Assembly (NCBI RefSeq): GCF_000527175.1 | Contig: NZ_AZUR01000001.1 | Location: 4,051,001 to 4,115,000, forward strand | DNA length: 64,000 bases | Direction of reading: 5' to 3' | From: Pseudogulbenkiania sp. MAI-1 | Lineage (GTDB): Bacteria > Pseudomonadota > Gammaproteobacteria > Burkholderiales > Chromobacteriaceae | Part shown: positions 41,956 through 50,056 of the stretch, piece by piece | Numbering within the stretch: the stretch's first letter is position 1 | Layout of the letters: every line of letters starts with the position of its first letter | Notes under the pieces: generated by a model | Databases searched by the model: none | The model's input: only the letters and a program-made list of their open reading frames with translations | Told to the model about the DNA's origin: nothing | Program-made: the position numbers and the translations under genes

Positions 41956-44574
41956 TTATACCACGATGTTGACGAGACGGCCCGGCACCACGATCACCTT
42001 CTTGGCCGGCTTGCCTTCCATGAACTTCTGGACGTTGTCGTTGGCCATGGCGGCGGCCTCGATCGCGTCCTTGGCGGCGTCGGCAGCGACGGTGATGCTG
42101 CCGCGCAGCTTGCCGTTGACCTGCACCATCAGCTCGATTTCGCTCTTCACCAGCGCCGCCTCGTCGACCTTCGGCCAGGCCTGCGCCAACAGCTCGCTGC
42201 CCGGCTTGAGCACGTTCCACAGCGTATCGGTGATGTGCGGCACGATCGGCGAGAGCAGGATCACCACCGCCTCCAGCACCTCCTGCGCCACGGCGCGGCC
42301 GGCATCGCTGCTCCGGTCGGTCCTGTCGTAGGTGTTGAGCAGCTCCATCACCGCGGCGATGGCGGTGTTGAACTGCTGGCGGCGGCCGTAGTCGTCGGCC
42401 ACCTTCTGGATGGTGCCGTGCAGCTTGAAGCGCAGCTCCTTGAGGCCGGCATCGAGTTCGCCGCCCTGGTAGGCCGCCACCACACCACCCTCGGCGTGAT
42501 CGCGCACCACCTTCCACAGGCGCTTGAGGAAGCGGAACGCGCCCTCCACGCCGGCGTCGGACCACTCCAGACTCTGCTCCGGCGGCGCGGCGAACATCAT
42601 GAACAGGCGCGCGGTGTCGGCGCCGTACTTCTCGATGAACTCCTGCGGATCGACGCCGTTGTTCTTGGACTTGGACATCTTCTCGATGCCGCCGATGGCG
42701 ACCGGCTGGCCGTCGACGCGGTGCGTGGCGGACAGGATCTTGCCCTTGCCGTCACGCTCCAGCACCACGTCCTGCGGCGCGATCCAGTCCTTGGCGCCGT
42801 TCGGCAGCTCGCGGTAGAAGGTCTCGCACACCACCATGCCCTGGGTCAGCAGGCTCTTGAACGGCTCGTCCGACGACACCAGCCCCTCGTCGCGCATCAG
42901 CTTGTGGAAGAAGCGTGCGTACAAGAGGTGCAGGATGGCGTGCTCGATGCCGCCCACGTACTGGTCGACCTGCAGCCAGTAGTCGGCCGCGTGCTTGTCC
43001 ACCATCGCGGTGTCGCACTTCGGGCTGGCGTAGCGCGCGTAGTACCAGGAGGACTCGACGAAGGTGTCCATGGTATCGGTTTCGCGCTTGGCCGCGCCGC
43101 CGCACTTGGGACACGTGGTTTCGTAGAATTCCGGCATCTTGGCCAGCGGCGAACCGGCGCCGTCCGGCACCACGTTCTCGGGCAGCACCACCGGCAGTTG
43201 GTCTTCCGGCACCGGCACGTCGCCGCAGCACGGGCAGTGGATGATCGGGATCGGGCAGCCCCAGTAGCGCTGGCGGCTGATGCCCCAGTCGCGCAGGCGG
43301 TACTGGGTTTTCTTGGCGCCGGCGGACTTGGCTTCCAGGTCGGCGACGATGGCGTCGAAGGCGGCGGAGAAGCCCTTGCCGTCGTACTTGCCGCTGTTCA
43401 CGGTCTTGATGCTGTCGTCCTTGGCGGCGTACCAGTCGCGCCACTGGCTGGCGTCGAAATCGTCGTCGCCGGCAGCCAGGCTGTACACCTGCTTGATGGG
43501 CAGGCCGTACTTGTTGGCAAACTCGAAGTCGCGCTCGTCGTGCGCCGGCACCGCCATCACGGCGCCTTCGCCGTAGCCCCACAGCACGTAGTTGGCGACC
43601 CACACCGGCAGCTTCTCGCCGGTCAGCGGGTGGATCACGGACAGGCCGGTATCCATGCCGCGCTTTTCCTGGGTGGCGATGTCGGCTTCCGACACCCCGC
43701 CCTTCTTGCACTCGGCGATGAAGGCGGCGAGTTCGGCATTGCTGGCGGCGGCCTGAGTGGCCAGCGGGTGCTCGGCGGCCACGGCGACGTAGGTGGCGCC
43801 CATCAACGTGTCCGGGCGGGTGGTGTAGACCTTGAGCTCACCGCCGTGACCGACGCTGGCCTCGTCGTAGGCGAACACCACGTCGGCGCCGAAGCTCTTG
43901 CCGATCCAGTTGCGCTGCATGGTCTTGACCTGCTCCGGCCAGCCGTCCAGCGTGTCGAGGCTCTCCAGCAGCTCGTCGGCGTACTGGGTGATCGCGAAGT
44001 AGTACATCGGGATTTCGCGCTTCTCCACCAGCGCGCCGGAGCGCCAACCGCGGCCGTCGATCACCTGCTCGTTGGCGAGCACGGTGTGGTCGACCGGGTC
44101 CCAGTTCACCACGCCGTTCTTCTTGTAGATCACGCCCTTCTCGAACAGCTTGGTGAACAGCCACTGTTCCCAGCGGTAGTAGTCCGGCTTGCAGGTGGCG
44201 AGCTCGCGCTCCCAGTCCAGCGCGAAGCCCAGGCTGTCGAGCTGCTTCTTCATGTAGTCGATGTTGGCGTAGGTCCACGCCGCCGGCGCCCCGCCGCTCT
44301 TCATCGCGGCGTTCTCGGCCGGCAGGCCGAAGGCGTCCCAGCCCATCGGCTGCAGCACGTTATAGCCCTGGAAGCGCTTGAAGCGCGCCAGCACGTCGGT
44401 GATGGTGTAGTTGCGCACGTGGCCCATGTGCAGCTTGCCGGACGGATAGGGGAACATCGACAGCGCGTAGTACTTGGGACGCGAGGTGTCTTCGACGGCC
44501 TTGAAGGCGGCGGTCCGTTGCCATTTCTGTTGCGCGGCGGCTTCGATCTCGCGCGGGCTGTAATGTTCTTGCAT
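41956..44574 (-). CDS. leuS: Leucyl-tRNA synthetase
   Basis: The 872-residue class Ia synthetase begins MQEHYSPREIEAAAQQKWQ and has the HIGH motif as HMGH (residues 49-52). It has the CP1 editing domain (TRPDTLMGATYVAVA), a zinc-type Cys cluster (CPCCGDVPVPED; CPKCGG), the KMSKSKNNGVDP motif and a C-terminal anticodon-binding region. Length is like E. coli LeuS (860 aa). It charges tRNA-Leu. It is followed by the family B palindrome and a terminator. Confidence 0.98.
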   Translation of the reverse strand: MQEHYSPREIEAAAQQKWQRTAAFKAVEDTSRPKYYALSMFPYPSGKLHMGHVRNYTITDVLARFKRFQGYNVLQPMGWDAFGLPAENAAMKSGGAPAAWTYANIDYMKKQLDSLGFALDWERELATCKPDYYRWEQWLFTKLFEKGVIYKKNGVVNWDPVDHTVLANEQVIDGRGWRSGALVEKREIPMYYFAITQYADELLESLDTLDGWPEQVKTMQRNWIGKSFGADVVFAYDEASVGHGGELKVYTTRPDTLMGATYVAVAAEHPLATQAAASNAELAAFIAECKKGGVSEADIATQEKRGMDTGLSVIHPLTGEKLPVWVANYVLWGYGEGAVMAVPAHDERDFEFANKYGLPIKQVYSLAAGDDDFDASQWRDWYAAKDDSIKTVNSGKYDGKGFSAAFDAIVADLEAKSAGAKKTQYRLRDWGISRQRYWGCPIPIIHCPCCGDVPVPEDQLPVVLPENVVPDGAGSPLAKMPEFYETTCPKCGGAAKRETDTMDTFVESSWYYARYASPKCDTAMVDKHAADYWLQVDQYVGGIEHAILHLLYARFFHKLMRDEGLVSSDEPFKSLLTQGMVVCETFYRELPNGAKDWIAPQDVVLERDGKGKILSATHRVDGQPVAIGGIEKMSKSKNNGVDPQEFIEKYGADTARLFMMFAAPPEQSLEWSDAGVEGAFRFLKRLWKVVRDHAEGGVVAAYQGGELDAGLKELRFKLHGTIQKVADDYGRRQQFNTAIAAVMELLNTYDRTDRSSDAGRAVAQEVLEAVVILLSPIVPHITDTLWNVLKPGSELLAQAWPKVDEAALVKSEIELMVQVNGKLRGSITVAADAAKDAIEAAAMANDNVQKFMEGKPAKKVIVVPGRLVNIVV

Positions 44575-44729
44575 GGTGATCTTGTCGGAATCCGGAAAAA
44601 GGCTGAGAAATCAATCGGCCAATTATAGCCGCGCCAGGGGCCGGCACAGAAGGGCCACGCGGGAAAAGCTGCCGACAGGCAGCCGACGCCGGCCGAAACA
44701 CGCCCCGGCCGACCCCCGCGCCTCGGTTC

Positions 44730-45671
44730 TCACGCCAGCCGCGCCTTGAAACGGACCAGCGCGCTGAGCACCGCCTGCAGGATACCCGGCTCCCACAGCG
44801 AATGCCCGGCGCCCTCCACCAGCGTGAGTTCGCCATTCGGCCAAGCCTGGGCCAAATCGTAAGCCGACTTGGGCGGGCAGATCACGTCATAGCGGCCCTG
44901 CACGATGATGCCGGGGATGTGGCGGATACGCTCGACGTTCTTCAGCAACTGGTTGTGCGGCAGGAACAGGCGATGGATGAAGTAATGCGCCTCGAGCCGC
45001 GCCAGCGGCAAGGCGGCGAACTCGGCCGACGCGTGCGCCACCGCCTCGCGGTTGGGCAAAAGCGTGGCGCAGCTGCTCTCGTATTGCGCCCACTGCCGCG
45101 CCGCCGCCAGATGCACTTCCGGATCGTGGTCGGTCAGGTTCTGGTAATAAGCCTGCAGGAAGTCGCCACGTACCGCTTCGGGAATGGGCGCGACGAAGCG
45201 CTGTGCCGCTTCGGGAAAGAAACGCCCCATGCCGGACAGGAACCAGTCGATCTCCTCGTCGCGGCCGAGAAACACGCCGCGCAGCACCAGCCCGCTGACA
45301 CGCTGCGGATGCGCCTCGGCATAGGCCAGCGCCAGCGTGCTGCCCCAGGAGCCGCCGTACACCAGCCAGCGCTCGATGCCCAGATGCTCGCGTAGCTGTT
45401 CGATGTCGTCGAGCAGGTGCGCGGTGGTGTTGTTGCGGATCTCGCCGCGCGGAATCGAACGCCCGCAACCGCGCTGGTCGAACAGCACGGCGCGGTAGAA
45501 CGTCGGGTCGAACAGCTGGCGGCAGGCCGGGGAGCAACCGTCGCCGGGACCACCGTGCAGGTACAGCACCGGCACGCCATCCGGCTTGCCGCATTGCTCC
45601 CAGTACATCAGGTGCAGGTCGTCCAGCGGCAGCATGCCGCAGGCGTAGGGCTCCAGCGGGGGGAACAGCAT
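44730..45671 (-). CDS. pip: Proline iminopeptidase (alpha/beta hydrolase, S33)
   Basis: The 313-residue enzyme releases N-terminal proline. It has VLYLHGGPGDGCSPACRQLFDP (oxyanion HGGPG), DQRGCGRSIPRGEIRNNTT, the nucleophile elbow GGSWGS with Ser108, and the catalytic His near the C-terminus in GAGHSLWEP. Length matches the family (about 315 aa). It stands between leuS and the TauE gene on the same strand. Confidence 0.93.
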   Translation of the reverse strand: MLFPPLEPYACGMLPLDDLHLMYWEQCGKPDGVPVLYLHGGPGDGCSPACRQLFDPTFYRAVLFDQRGCGRSIPRGEIRNNTTAHLLDDIEQLREHLGIERWLVYGGSWGSTLALAYAEAHPQRVSGLVLRGVFLGRDEEIDWFLSGMGRFFPEAAQRFVAPIPEAVRGDFLQAYYQNLTDHDPEVHLAAARQWAQYESSCATLLPNREAVAHASAEFAALPLARLEAHYFIHRLFLPHNQLLKNVERIRHIPGIIVQGRYDVICPPKSAYDLAQAWPNGELTLVEGAGHSLWEPGILQAVLSALVRFKARLA

Positions 45672-45749
45672 GATGTCTCTCTCATTCTCGAATGGTGATC
45701 GTCCGCGCTCTGTCGGCGCGGTACGTAAAACTTGAATCGGACGGCGGGG

Positions 45750-46559
45750 CTAGTGCTGCAACAGGCCGTACAGCATCTGCGAGGCCATCACCGCCATCAG
45801 CACGGCGAAGACCCGCTTCAGGCCGGCCACCGGCAGGGCATGCGCCGCGCGCGCACCGAGCGGGGCGCACAACACGGTCATCAGCATCAGCGCCAGCATG
45901 GCCGGCAGATAGACGAAGCCCAGCGCCCCCCACGGCAGACCAGGGGCCTGCCAGCCGCTCATCAGGTAGCCGATGGCGCCCGAGACAGCAATCGGCCAGC
46001 CCAGTGCCGCACTGGTGGCGATGGCGGTGTGCACCGGCACGTTGCACCAGCTCATGAACGGCACACTCATCGAGCCGCCGCCGATGCCGACCCAACTGGA
46101 AATCACGCCGATCACCCCGCCGGCACTCCACTGCCCGACCAGTCCGGGCATCTCGCGGCTCGCCGCCGGCTTGGCGCCGAAGAACATCTGCAGGCCGATC
46201 AGGTAGGCGTACACCACGAAGAACCAGCGCAGCACATGGCCAGGGATGGCGCCGGCCAGCAGGCTGCCGACGAAGGTACCGGCGACGATGGCCGGCGCCA
46301 TGGCCCGCACGATGCGCCAGTCCACCGCGCCCTTGCGATGGTGCGCCAGCACGCTGGAAAAGCTGGTGAACACCATCACCGCCAGCGAGGTGCCCACCGC
46401 CAGATGCTGCACGTGCTCGCCGCCCAGTCGGGCCGACGTCAACACGCCCACCACCACCGGCACGATCACTAGCCCGCCGCCCACCCCGAGCAAACCGGCC
46501 AGAAAGCCGGCCAGCGCGCCGCAGGCGAGCAGCACCAGCAACAAGGAAATCGACAGCAT
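45750..46559 (-). CDS. TauE/SafE-family sulfite/organosulfonate exporter-like protein
   Basis: The 269-residue membrane protein has about eight helices in two repeats, with GFLAGLLGVGGGLVIVPVVV near the N-terminus and SSWVGIGGGSMSVPFMSW in the second half, the paired TauE signatures. These proteins export sulfite, sulfoacetate or related anions. The start ATG at 46559 overlaps the stop of the upstream EVE gene by one base (TGATG), so the two are coupled. It lies about 18 kb from the persulfide module and its substrate is unknown. Confidence 0.88.
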   Translation of the reverse strand: MLSISLLLVLLACGALAGFLAGLLGVGGGLVIVPVVVGVLTSARLGGEHVQHLAVGTSLAVMVFTSFSSVLAHHRKGAVDWRIVRAMAPAIVAGTFVGSLLAGAIPGHVLRWFFVVYAYLIGLQMFFGAKPAASREMPGLVGQWSAGGVIGVISSWVGIGGGSMSVPFMSWCNVPVHTAIATSAALGWPIAVSGAIGYLMSGWQAPGLPWGALGFVYLPAMLALMLMTVLCAPLGARAAHALPVAGLKRVFAVLMAVMASQMLYGLLQH

Positions 46560-47017
46560 CAGATCAGTTGCTCCGTGATGTAGGCCCACTCGTCGGGCGT
46601 GACCGGGGTGATGGACAGCCGGTTGCCGCGCTTGAGCACGGTCATTTCGGCGAGCGGCGGATGAGCACGCAGCTCCGCCGGCGCCAGCAGCCGGGTCTTG
46701 GCCAGGAAGCGCACGTCGACGCACAGCCAGCGTGGCGCGTCCGGCGTGGACTTGGGGTCGAAATAGGGGCTATCGGGGTCGAACTGCGAGGAATCGGCGT
46801 GCGCGGCCGTCACCACCTCGGCGAGCCCGGCGATGCCGGGCTCGGGACAGCTGGAGTGCCAGAACAGCACGCGGTCGCCCGGCCGCATGTCGTCGCGCAT
46901 GAAATTGCGCGCCTGATAGTTGCGCACCCCGGTCCATTCGAACGCCTGGTCGGGGTGGGTTGCCAGATGGTCGATGGAGACCTCGTCCGGCTCCGATTTC
47001 ATCAGCCAGTAGCGCAT
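46559..47017 (-). CDS. EVE domain protein
   Basis: The 152-residue protein matches the EVE/thymocyte nuclear protein 1 family: MRYWLMKSEPDEVSIDHL, WTGVRNYQARNFMRDDMRPGDRVLFWHSSCPEPGIAG and RLSITPVTPDEW. EVE domains are YTH-like folds that bind modified bases in DNA or RNA. It is co-translated with the TauE-like gene, with no restriction genes nearby, so a housekeeping or RNA-related role is more likely than defence. Confidence 0.9.
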   Translation of the reverse strand: MRYWLMKSEPDEVSIDHLATHPDQAFEWTGVRNYQARNFMRDDMRPGDRVLFWHSSCPEPGIAGLAEVVTAAHADSSQFDPDSPYFDPKSTPDAPRWLCVDVRFLAKTRLLAPAELRAHPPLAEMTVLKRGNRLSITPVTPDEWAYITEQLI

Positions 47018-47167
47018 GATTAATAATTGTTAGCAATTTTCGGGTATCCGGCAGCCTCATGCTTCGATTATGCTCGAATTGCATCTGCTGCCGGCGCTTA
47101 TTGTGCTCAGCGCGCGGCCATTGCGCAACGTTCGCCCGTCGGCAGCTCTCCTCAAGGAGAAGACGTC

Positions 47168-47332
47168 ATGAAAACGCTGATCCTCGTTCTTGTGGCAAGC
47201 ACCCTGGCGGGCTGTGTGATTCGCCCGGTACGCCCGTATGACTACTACGACGGCTACTACTATTATTACCCCGCGCCTCACTACCATTACTATCCGTATG
47301 GTTATGACGGCAGGGGCGGCAGGCGCCGCTGA
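47168..47332 (+). CDS. Tyr/His-rich small lipoprotein
   Basis: The 54-residue protein has a lipoprotein signal (MKTLILVLVASTLAGC, lipobox LAGC). The mature part is dominated by Tyr, with His and Gly (YDYYDGYYYYYPAPHYHYYP) and ends in basic RGGRRR. AAGGAGAAGACGTC upstream is a strong RBS that fixes the start. It is not a family I recognise. The low-complexity aromatic tail suggests binding to peptidoglycan, metal or a surface. A second small lipoprotein follows. Confidence 0.7.
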   Translation: MKTLILVLVASTLAGCVIRPVRPYDYYDGYYYYYPAPHYHYYPYGYDGRGGRRR

Positions 47333-47479
47333 GGAATCCCGCGGCACCGCCACCGTGAAGTCAGGCCCAGCCGGCCGCGCCTGACGACGCAACAGACGAT
47401 CCACCAATCCGCCTAGCATCAACAATCCCTGGGCAGTGTCGGCCAAGGCGGCCACGACGACACCGCCGGAGAACATGAT

Positions 47480-47650
47480 ATGAAGAACCTGCTTCTTGCT
47501 CTTATTGCCGCCGGCGCCTTGTCGGCCTGTGTCGTCCAGCCCGCCCACGTCCGGGTGCGCGCGCCGATTGTCCTGGAGCCCGCCGTGGTGGTGGACGACG
47601 GCGGCGGCAGCTTCTGCCCGCCGGGCCAGGCCAAGAAAGGCCGCTGCTGA
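47480..47650 (+). CDS. Small lipoprotein with C-terminal cysteines
   Basis: The 56-residue protein starts MKNLLLALIAAGALSAC, a clear lipoprotein signal with lipobox LSAC, preceded by GGAGAA. The short mature chain carries VVVDDGGGSFCPPGQAKKGRC, with two extra cysteines. I do not recognise a family. It forms a pair with the Tyr-rich lipoprotein 147 bp upstream, and a strong terminator follows. It is too short to be found by a usual ORF-length cut-off. Confidence 0.7.
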   Translation: MKNLLLALIAAGALSACVVQPAHVRVRAPIVLEPAVVVDDGGGSFCPPGQAKKGRC

Positions 47651-47671
47651 GCGGCGGCTGCCGCCATGACC

Positions 47672-47697
47672 AAGGCCGCTCACGCGGCCTTTTTTTT
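47672..47697 (+). terminator. Intrinsic terminator after the small lipoprotein pair
   Basis: The stem AAGGCCGC/GCGGCCTT with a 3-nt loop is followed by an eight-T run on the plus strand; the run touches the stop codon of the convergent ygfA. Confidence 0.9.
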
Positions 47698-48317
47698 CAT
47701 TCTTCCTTGATCGGCTGGCGGTGGAAGCGGTGCAGGCCCGACTCCGTCACGAGGTAATCGAGCTGCACGTCCCACGGCTCGCGCGGCACCCTCGGCACGC
47801 GCTGACAGTCGTAGGCCACCCCCACCAGCAGCGGCCGGCGCCGGTGCTGCTGGCGATGCCGGAACGCCAGCGTGGCATCGTAGAAGCCCCCGCCCTGCCC
47901 CAGGCGATACCCTTCCTCGTCCACCCCCAACAGCGGCACGAACAGCACGTCCAGCTTGTGCGCACGCAGCACCGGACCGTGGTACTCGGCGATGCCGTAA
48001 CGCGGGTGATGGCTCCAGCGGTCGGCCGCTCCCAGCTTGGAGAACCACAGCCGGCGCCCGCGCTCCGGAATCTTCGGCAGGAACAGCGCGGCACCGCGGA
48101 ACAACGCGGCGCTCATCAGCGGTTCCAGATCCAGCTCGGAACCGGCCGCCAGATAGCCGCCGATGCGCCGCCCGCGCGCCAGAAAACGCCGGGCATGGCG
48201 CGCCACCGCCTGCGCGGCGGCCTGCCGATAGGCCGGCGGTAGGCTCATGCGGGCGCGACGGATGGCACGACGCAAGGCGTGCTTGTCATCGGGACTCAAT
48301 GTCGATAGGGAAATCAT
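47697..48317 (-). CDS. ygfA: 5-formyltetrahydrofolate cyclo-ligase
   Basis: The 206-residue enzyme converts 5-formyl-THF to 5,10-methenyl-THF with ATP. Signatures are KHALRRAIRRARMSL at the N-terminus, GGYLAAGSELDLEPLM, FVPLLGVDEEGYRLGQGGGFYDATLA (substrate loop) and VGVAYDCQRV. It lies directly downstream of zapA and 6S RNA, as ygfA does in E. coli. The ATG at 48317 is chosen from the family start; the longer reading runs into 6S RNA. Confidence 0.92.
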   Translation of the reverse strand: MISLSTLSPDDKHALRRAIRRARMSLPPAYRQAAAQAVARHARRFLARGRRIGGYLAAGSELDLEPLMSAALFRGAALFLPKIPERGRRLWFSKLGAADRWSHHPRYGIAEYHGPVLRAHKLDVLFVPLLGVDEEGYRLGQGGGFYDATLAFRHRQQHRRRPLLVGVAYDCQRVPRVPREPWDVQLDYLVTESGLHRFHRQPIKEE

Positions 48318-48369
48318 GATGGAGATTGACGAGGGCGCTTGTGACAGATCGGGGCAGGGGCCAGGAAGG

Positions 48370-48552
48370 GAGCCCCCCGCGAGTGCCGTTCGGGCAAAAT
48401 TCGCTTGAACCCTGTTTCCAGGGGGTCGCCTGCCTCGTGCTTCGGGCACATCCGTCTAAGGGACGCGCGCACCTGCACGTCAGATGCTGGCAACCAAAGC
48501 GAACGCATTGGTTCAAAGGAATTTTTGAGCCGTCACGAACACCGCAGGGGAT
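48370..48552 (-). ncRNA. ssrS: 6S RNA
   Basis: The minus-strand sequence between zapA and ygfA has the 6S architecture. The 5' arm CCCTGCGGTGTTCGTGACGG pairs with the 3' arm CCGAACGGCACTCGCGGGGG, and a long interrupted hairpin (TTGAACC...GGTTCAA) encloses a central bubble. Both arms align with the E. coli 6S ends (GAUGUUCGCAAGCGG / GGCGGCAUCUCGG). Gene order zapA-ssrS-ygfA is the classic one. 6S RNA mimics an open promoter and sequesters sigma-70 RNA polymerase in stationary phase. Ends are estimated to within several nt. Confidence 0.87.
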
Positions 48553-48583
48553 GAACTGATCTGTGGCGCGCCAGCCCCTTCGC

Positions 48584-48895
48584 TCAACTCAGGGACTGCT
48601 GGCTATGCTGAAGCGCTGCGTCAGCGGCTTCACTCATGGAACGTATTTTACGCTGAAACTCCGCCATCTCCAAGCCGCCCCCCACTTTTGTTTTCAGCAG
48701 GTCGTGGGCGATGTTGAGCGCGGCCATGATGGCGATCTTGTCGGCATCGACGATGCGCCCCTGCCCCTTGATGATGTCGATCTTGTCGGAGATCAGCTGC
48801 ACCGCCTGCAGCAGGGTGTCGCGCTCGGCGAGCGGCGTCCCCACGGTGAACTGCCGTCCCAGCAGTTCGATATCGACCTGAACCACGTCGCTCAT
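48584..48895 (-). CDS. zapA: Cell division protein ZapA
   Basis: The 103-residue protein that bundles FtsZ begins VVQVDIELLGRQFTVGTPLAERDTLLQAVQLISDKI. It has a central conserved DADKIAIMAALNIAHDLL, followed by a coiled-coil C-terminus. Its start overlaps the stop of the ZapB-like gene (ATGA), so both are co-translated. 6S RNA and ygfA follow on the same strand. Confidence 0.93.
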   Translation of the reverse strand: MSDVVQVDIELLGRQFTVGTPLAERDTLLQAVQLISDKIDIIKGQGRIVDADKIAIMAALNIAHDLLKTKVGGGLEMAEFQRKIRSMSEAADAALQHSQQSLS

Positions 48896-49101
48896 GCCTC
48901 ATTTTCCTCGGCTTTGGGCAGCCGCTCGATCAGCGCCGCCACCCGGGTCTTGGTTTCCTCGACGCGGAAGTGCAGCTCGGCGTTTTCCTTCAGCGTCTGC
49001 GCCAGCGCCTCGGCAAAGCGTCCGTTCTGCGCTTCCAGCTCGCGGATGCGGGAGATCAGCGCCGCCACCCGGGATTCCAGATGTTCAAGTTCTTTGTCCA
49101 T
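48892..49101 (-). CDS. ZapB-like coiled-coil cell division protein
   Basis: The 69-residue protein (MDKELEHLESRVAALISRIRELEAQNGRFAEALAQ...) is one continuous predicted coiled coil, similar in size to E. coli ZapB (81 aa) and to the small coiled-coil gene (TIGR02449 type) found upstream of zapA in other proteobacteria. It overlaps zapA by 4 bp, so a shared role at the Z ring is likely. The ATG at 49101 was chosen; a GTG at 49137 adds 12 residues. Confidence 0.8.
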   Translation of the reverse strand: MDKELEHLESRVAALISRIRELEAQNGRFAEALAQTLKENAELHFRVEETKTRVAALIERLPKAEENEA

Positions 49102-49236
49102 GGCGGCGAGGATAGCCAAGCCTCGGCGGGGCGTCAAACCGTGTCGGGGAGGCTGTATCGGGGGTGGTACAGGCCGCGGCAGCCACCTCCCGCCAATGCT
49201 GCCGGCTTGGCCGCGAATCGTTCTGCGCCACCCCGT

Positions 49237-49776
49237 TCAGGCCGCCGTAGCGGGAGCCTTCAACACCAGCGGCAGGCCGCAGGCGACCAGCGTGACGCGC
49301 TCGCAACCCACCGCGACGTCCTGGTTGAGCCGCCCCAGTTCGTCGACGAAACGGCGCGACAGCCTGCCCAGCGGTACCACCCCCCAGCCGATCTCGTTGC
49401 TGACCAGCACGATCTCGCCGGGCAGCGTCGAGAGCGCGTGCAGCAGCGCGGCTCTTTCCCGGGCGAAAGCCGCCTCGTCGAAGCCGTCGCCGTCGTCGCG
49501 GCAGAAACGCATCAGCCACATGCCGAGGCAATCGACCAGCAGCAGGGTGTCGGCGGCAGCGGCACGGGACAGGGCTACCGCCAGTTGGCGGTCGGCCTCG
49601 AACAGCGCCCAGTGCGCCGGACGACGCGCCCGATGCAGCGCCACGCGCTCGGCGAATTCGGCGTCCGCCACCGCGGCGGTGGCGACGTAGGCCACCGGGC
49701 CGGGATGCGCGAGCGCCAGCTGTTCGGCAAAGCGGCTCTTGCCGGAGCGGGCTGGGCCGCTGATGAGATGAGGCAT
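49237..49776 (-). CDS. cobU: Adenosylcobinamide kinase / adenosylcobinamide-phosphate guanylyltransferase
   Basis: The 179-residue bifunctional enzyme has the P-loop GPARSGKS (residues 7-14), followed by VAYVATAA, HRARRPAHWALFEA and LLLVDCLGMWLMRF, then VSNEIGWGVVPLGRLSRRFVDELGRLNQ, all typical of CobU/CobP. It activates adenosylcobinamide in nucleotide-loop assembly. It is divergent from cobT-cobC-cobS, with a 280-bp region between that lacks a recognisable cobalamin riboswitch. Confidence 0.94.
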   Translation of the reverse strand: MPHLISGPARSGKSRFAEQLALAHPGPVAYVATAAVADAEFAERVALHRARRPAHWALFEADRQLAVALSRAAAADTLLLVDCLGMWLMRFCRDDGDGFDEAAFARERAALLHALSTLPGEIVLVSNEIGWGVVPLGRLSRRFVDELGRLNQDVAVGCERVTLVACGLPLVLKAPATAA

Positions 49777-50056
49777 GGCTCGTGGTCTCCGACAGTCATT
49801 GGAGCGTGTCTATTACGGCCGCCACGGGTAAACCTCAATATCCCCGGCGCGAACCAAGCTTTGCAATGCCCCGCCTCTTTATCCATCCCATGACCGGATG
49901 CGCCAGCGGCTTCCTGCTTCACCCGTATGGCGTAGATACGGACATCGCCTGGGGCGGTATTATACTGGGCACTTCATGCGTTTTCCCGACAAACCGCCAC
50001 CCCGGACCGGCCTCCCTCAATGGCCGGCCCATGAGCTTGGCTCTAAGGTTCCGCCA

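Noticed and set aside
45700..45749. Hairpin CCGCGC...GCGCGG between pip and the TauE gene as a terminator
   Set aside because: The stem is imperfect and no T-run follows on either strand.
49777..50056. Cobalamin riboswitch
   Set aside because: Neither strand contains the conserved GCCACTG B12 box or the GGGAA...GGTG core in order.
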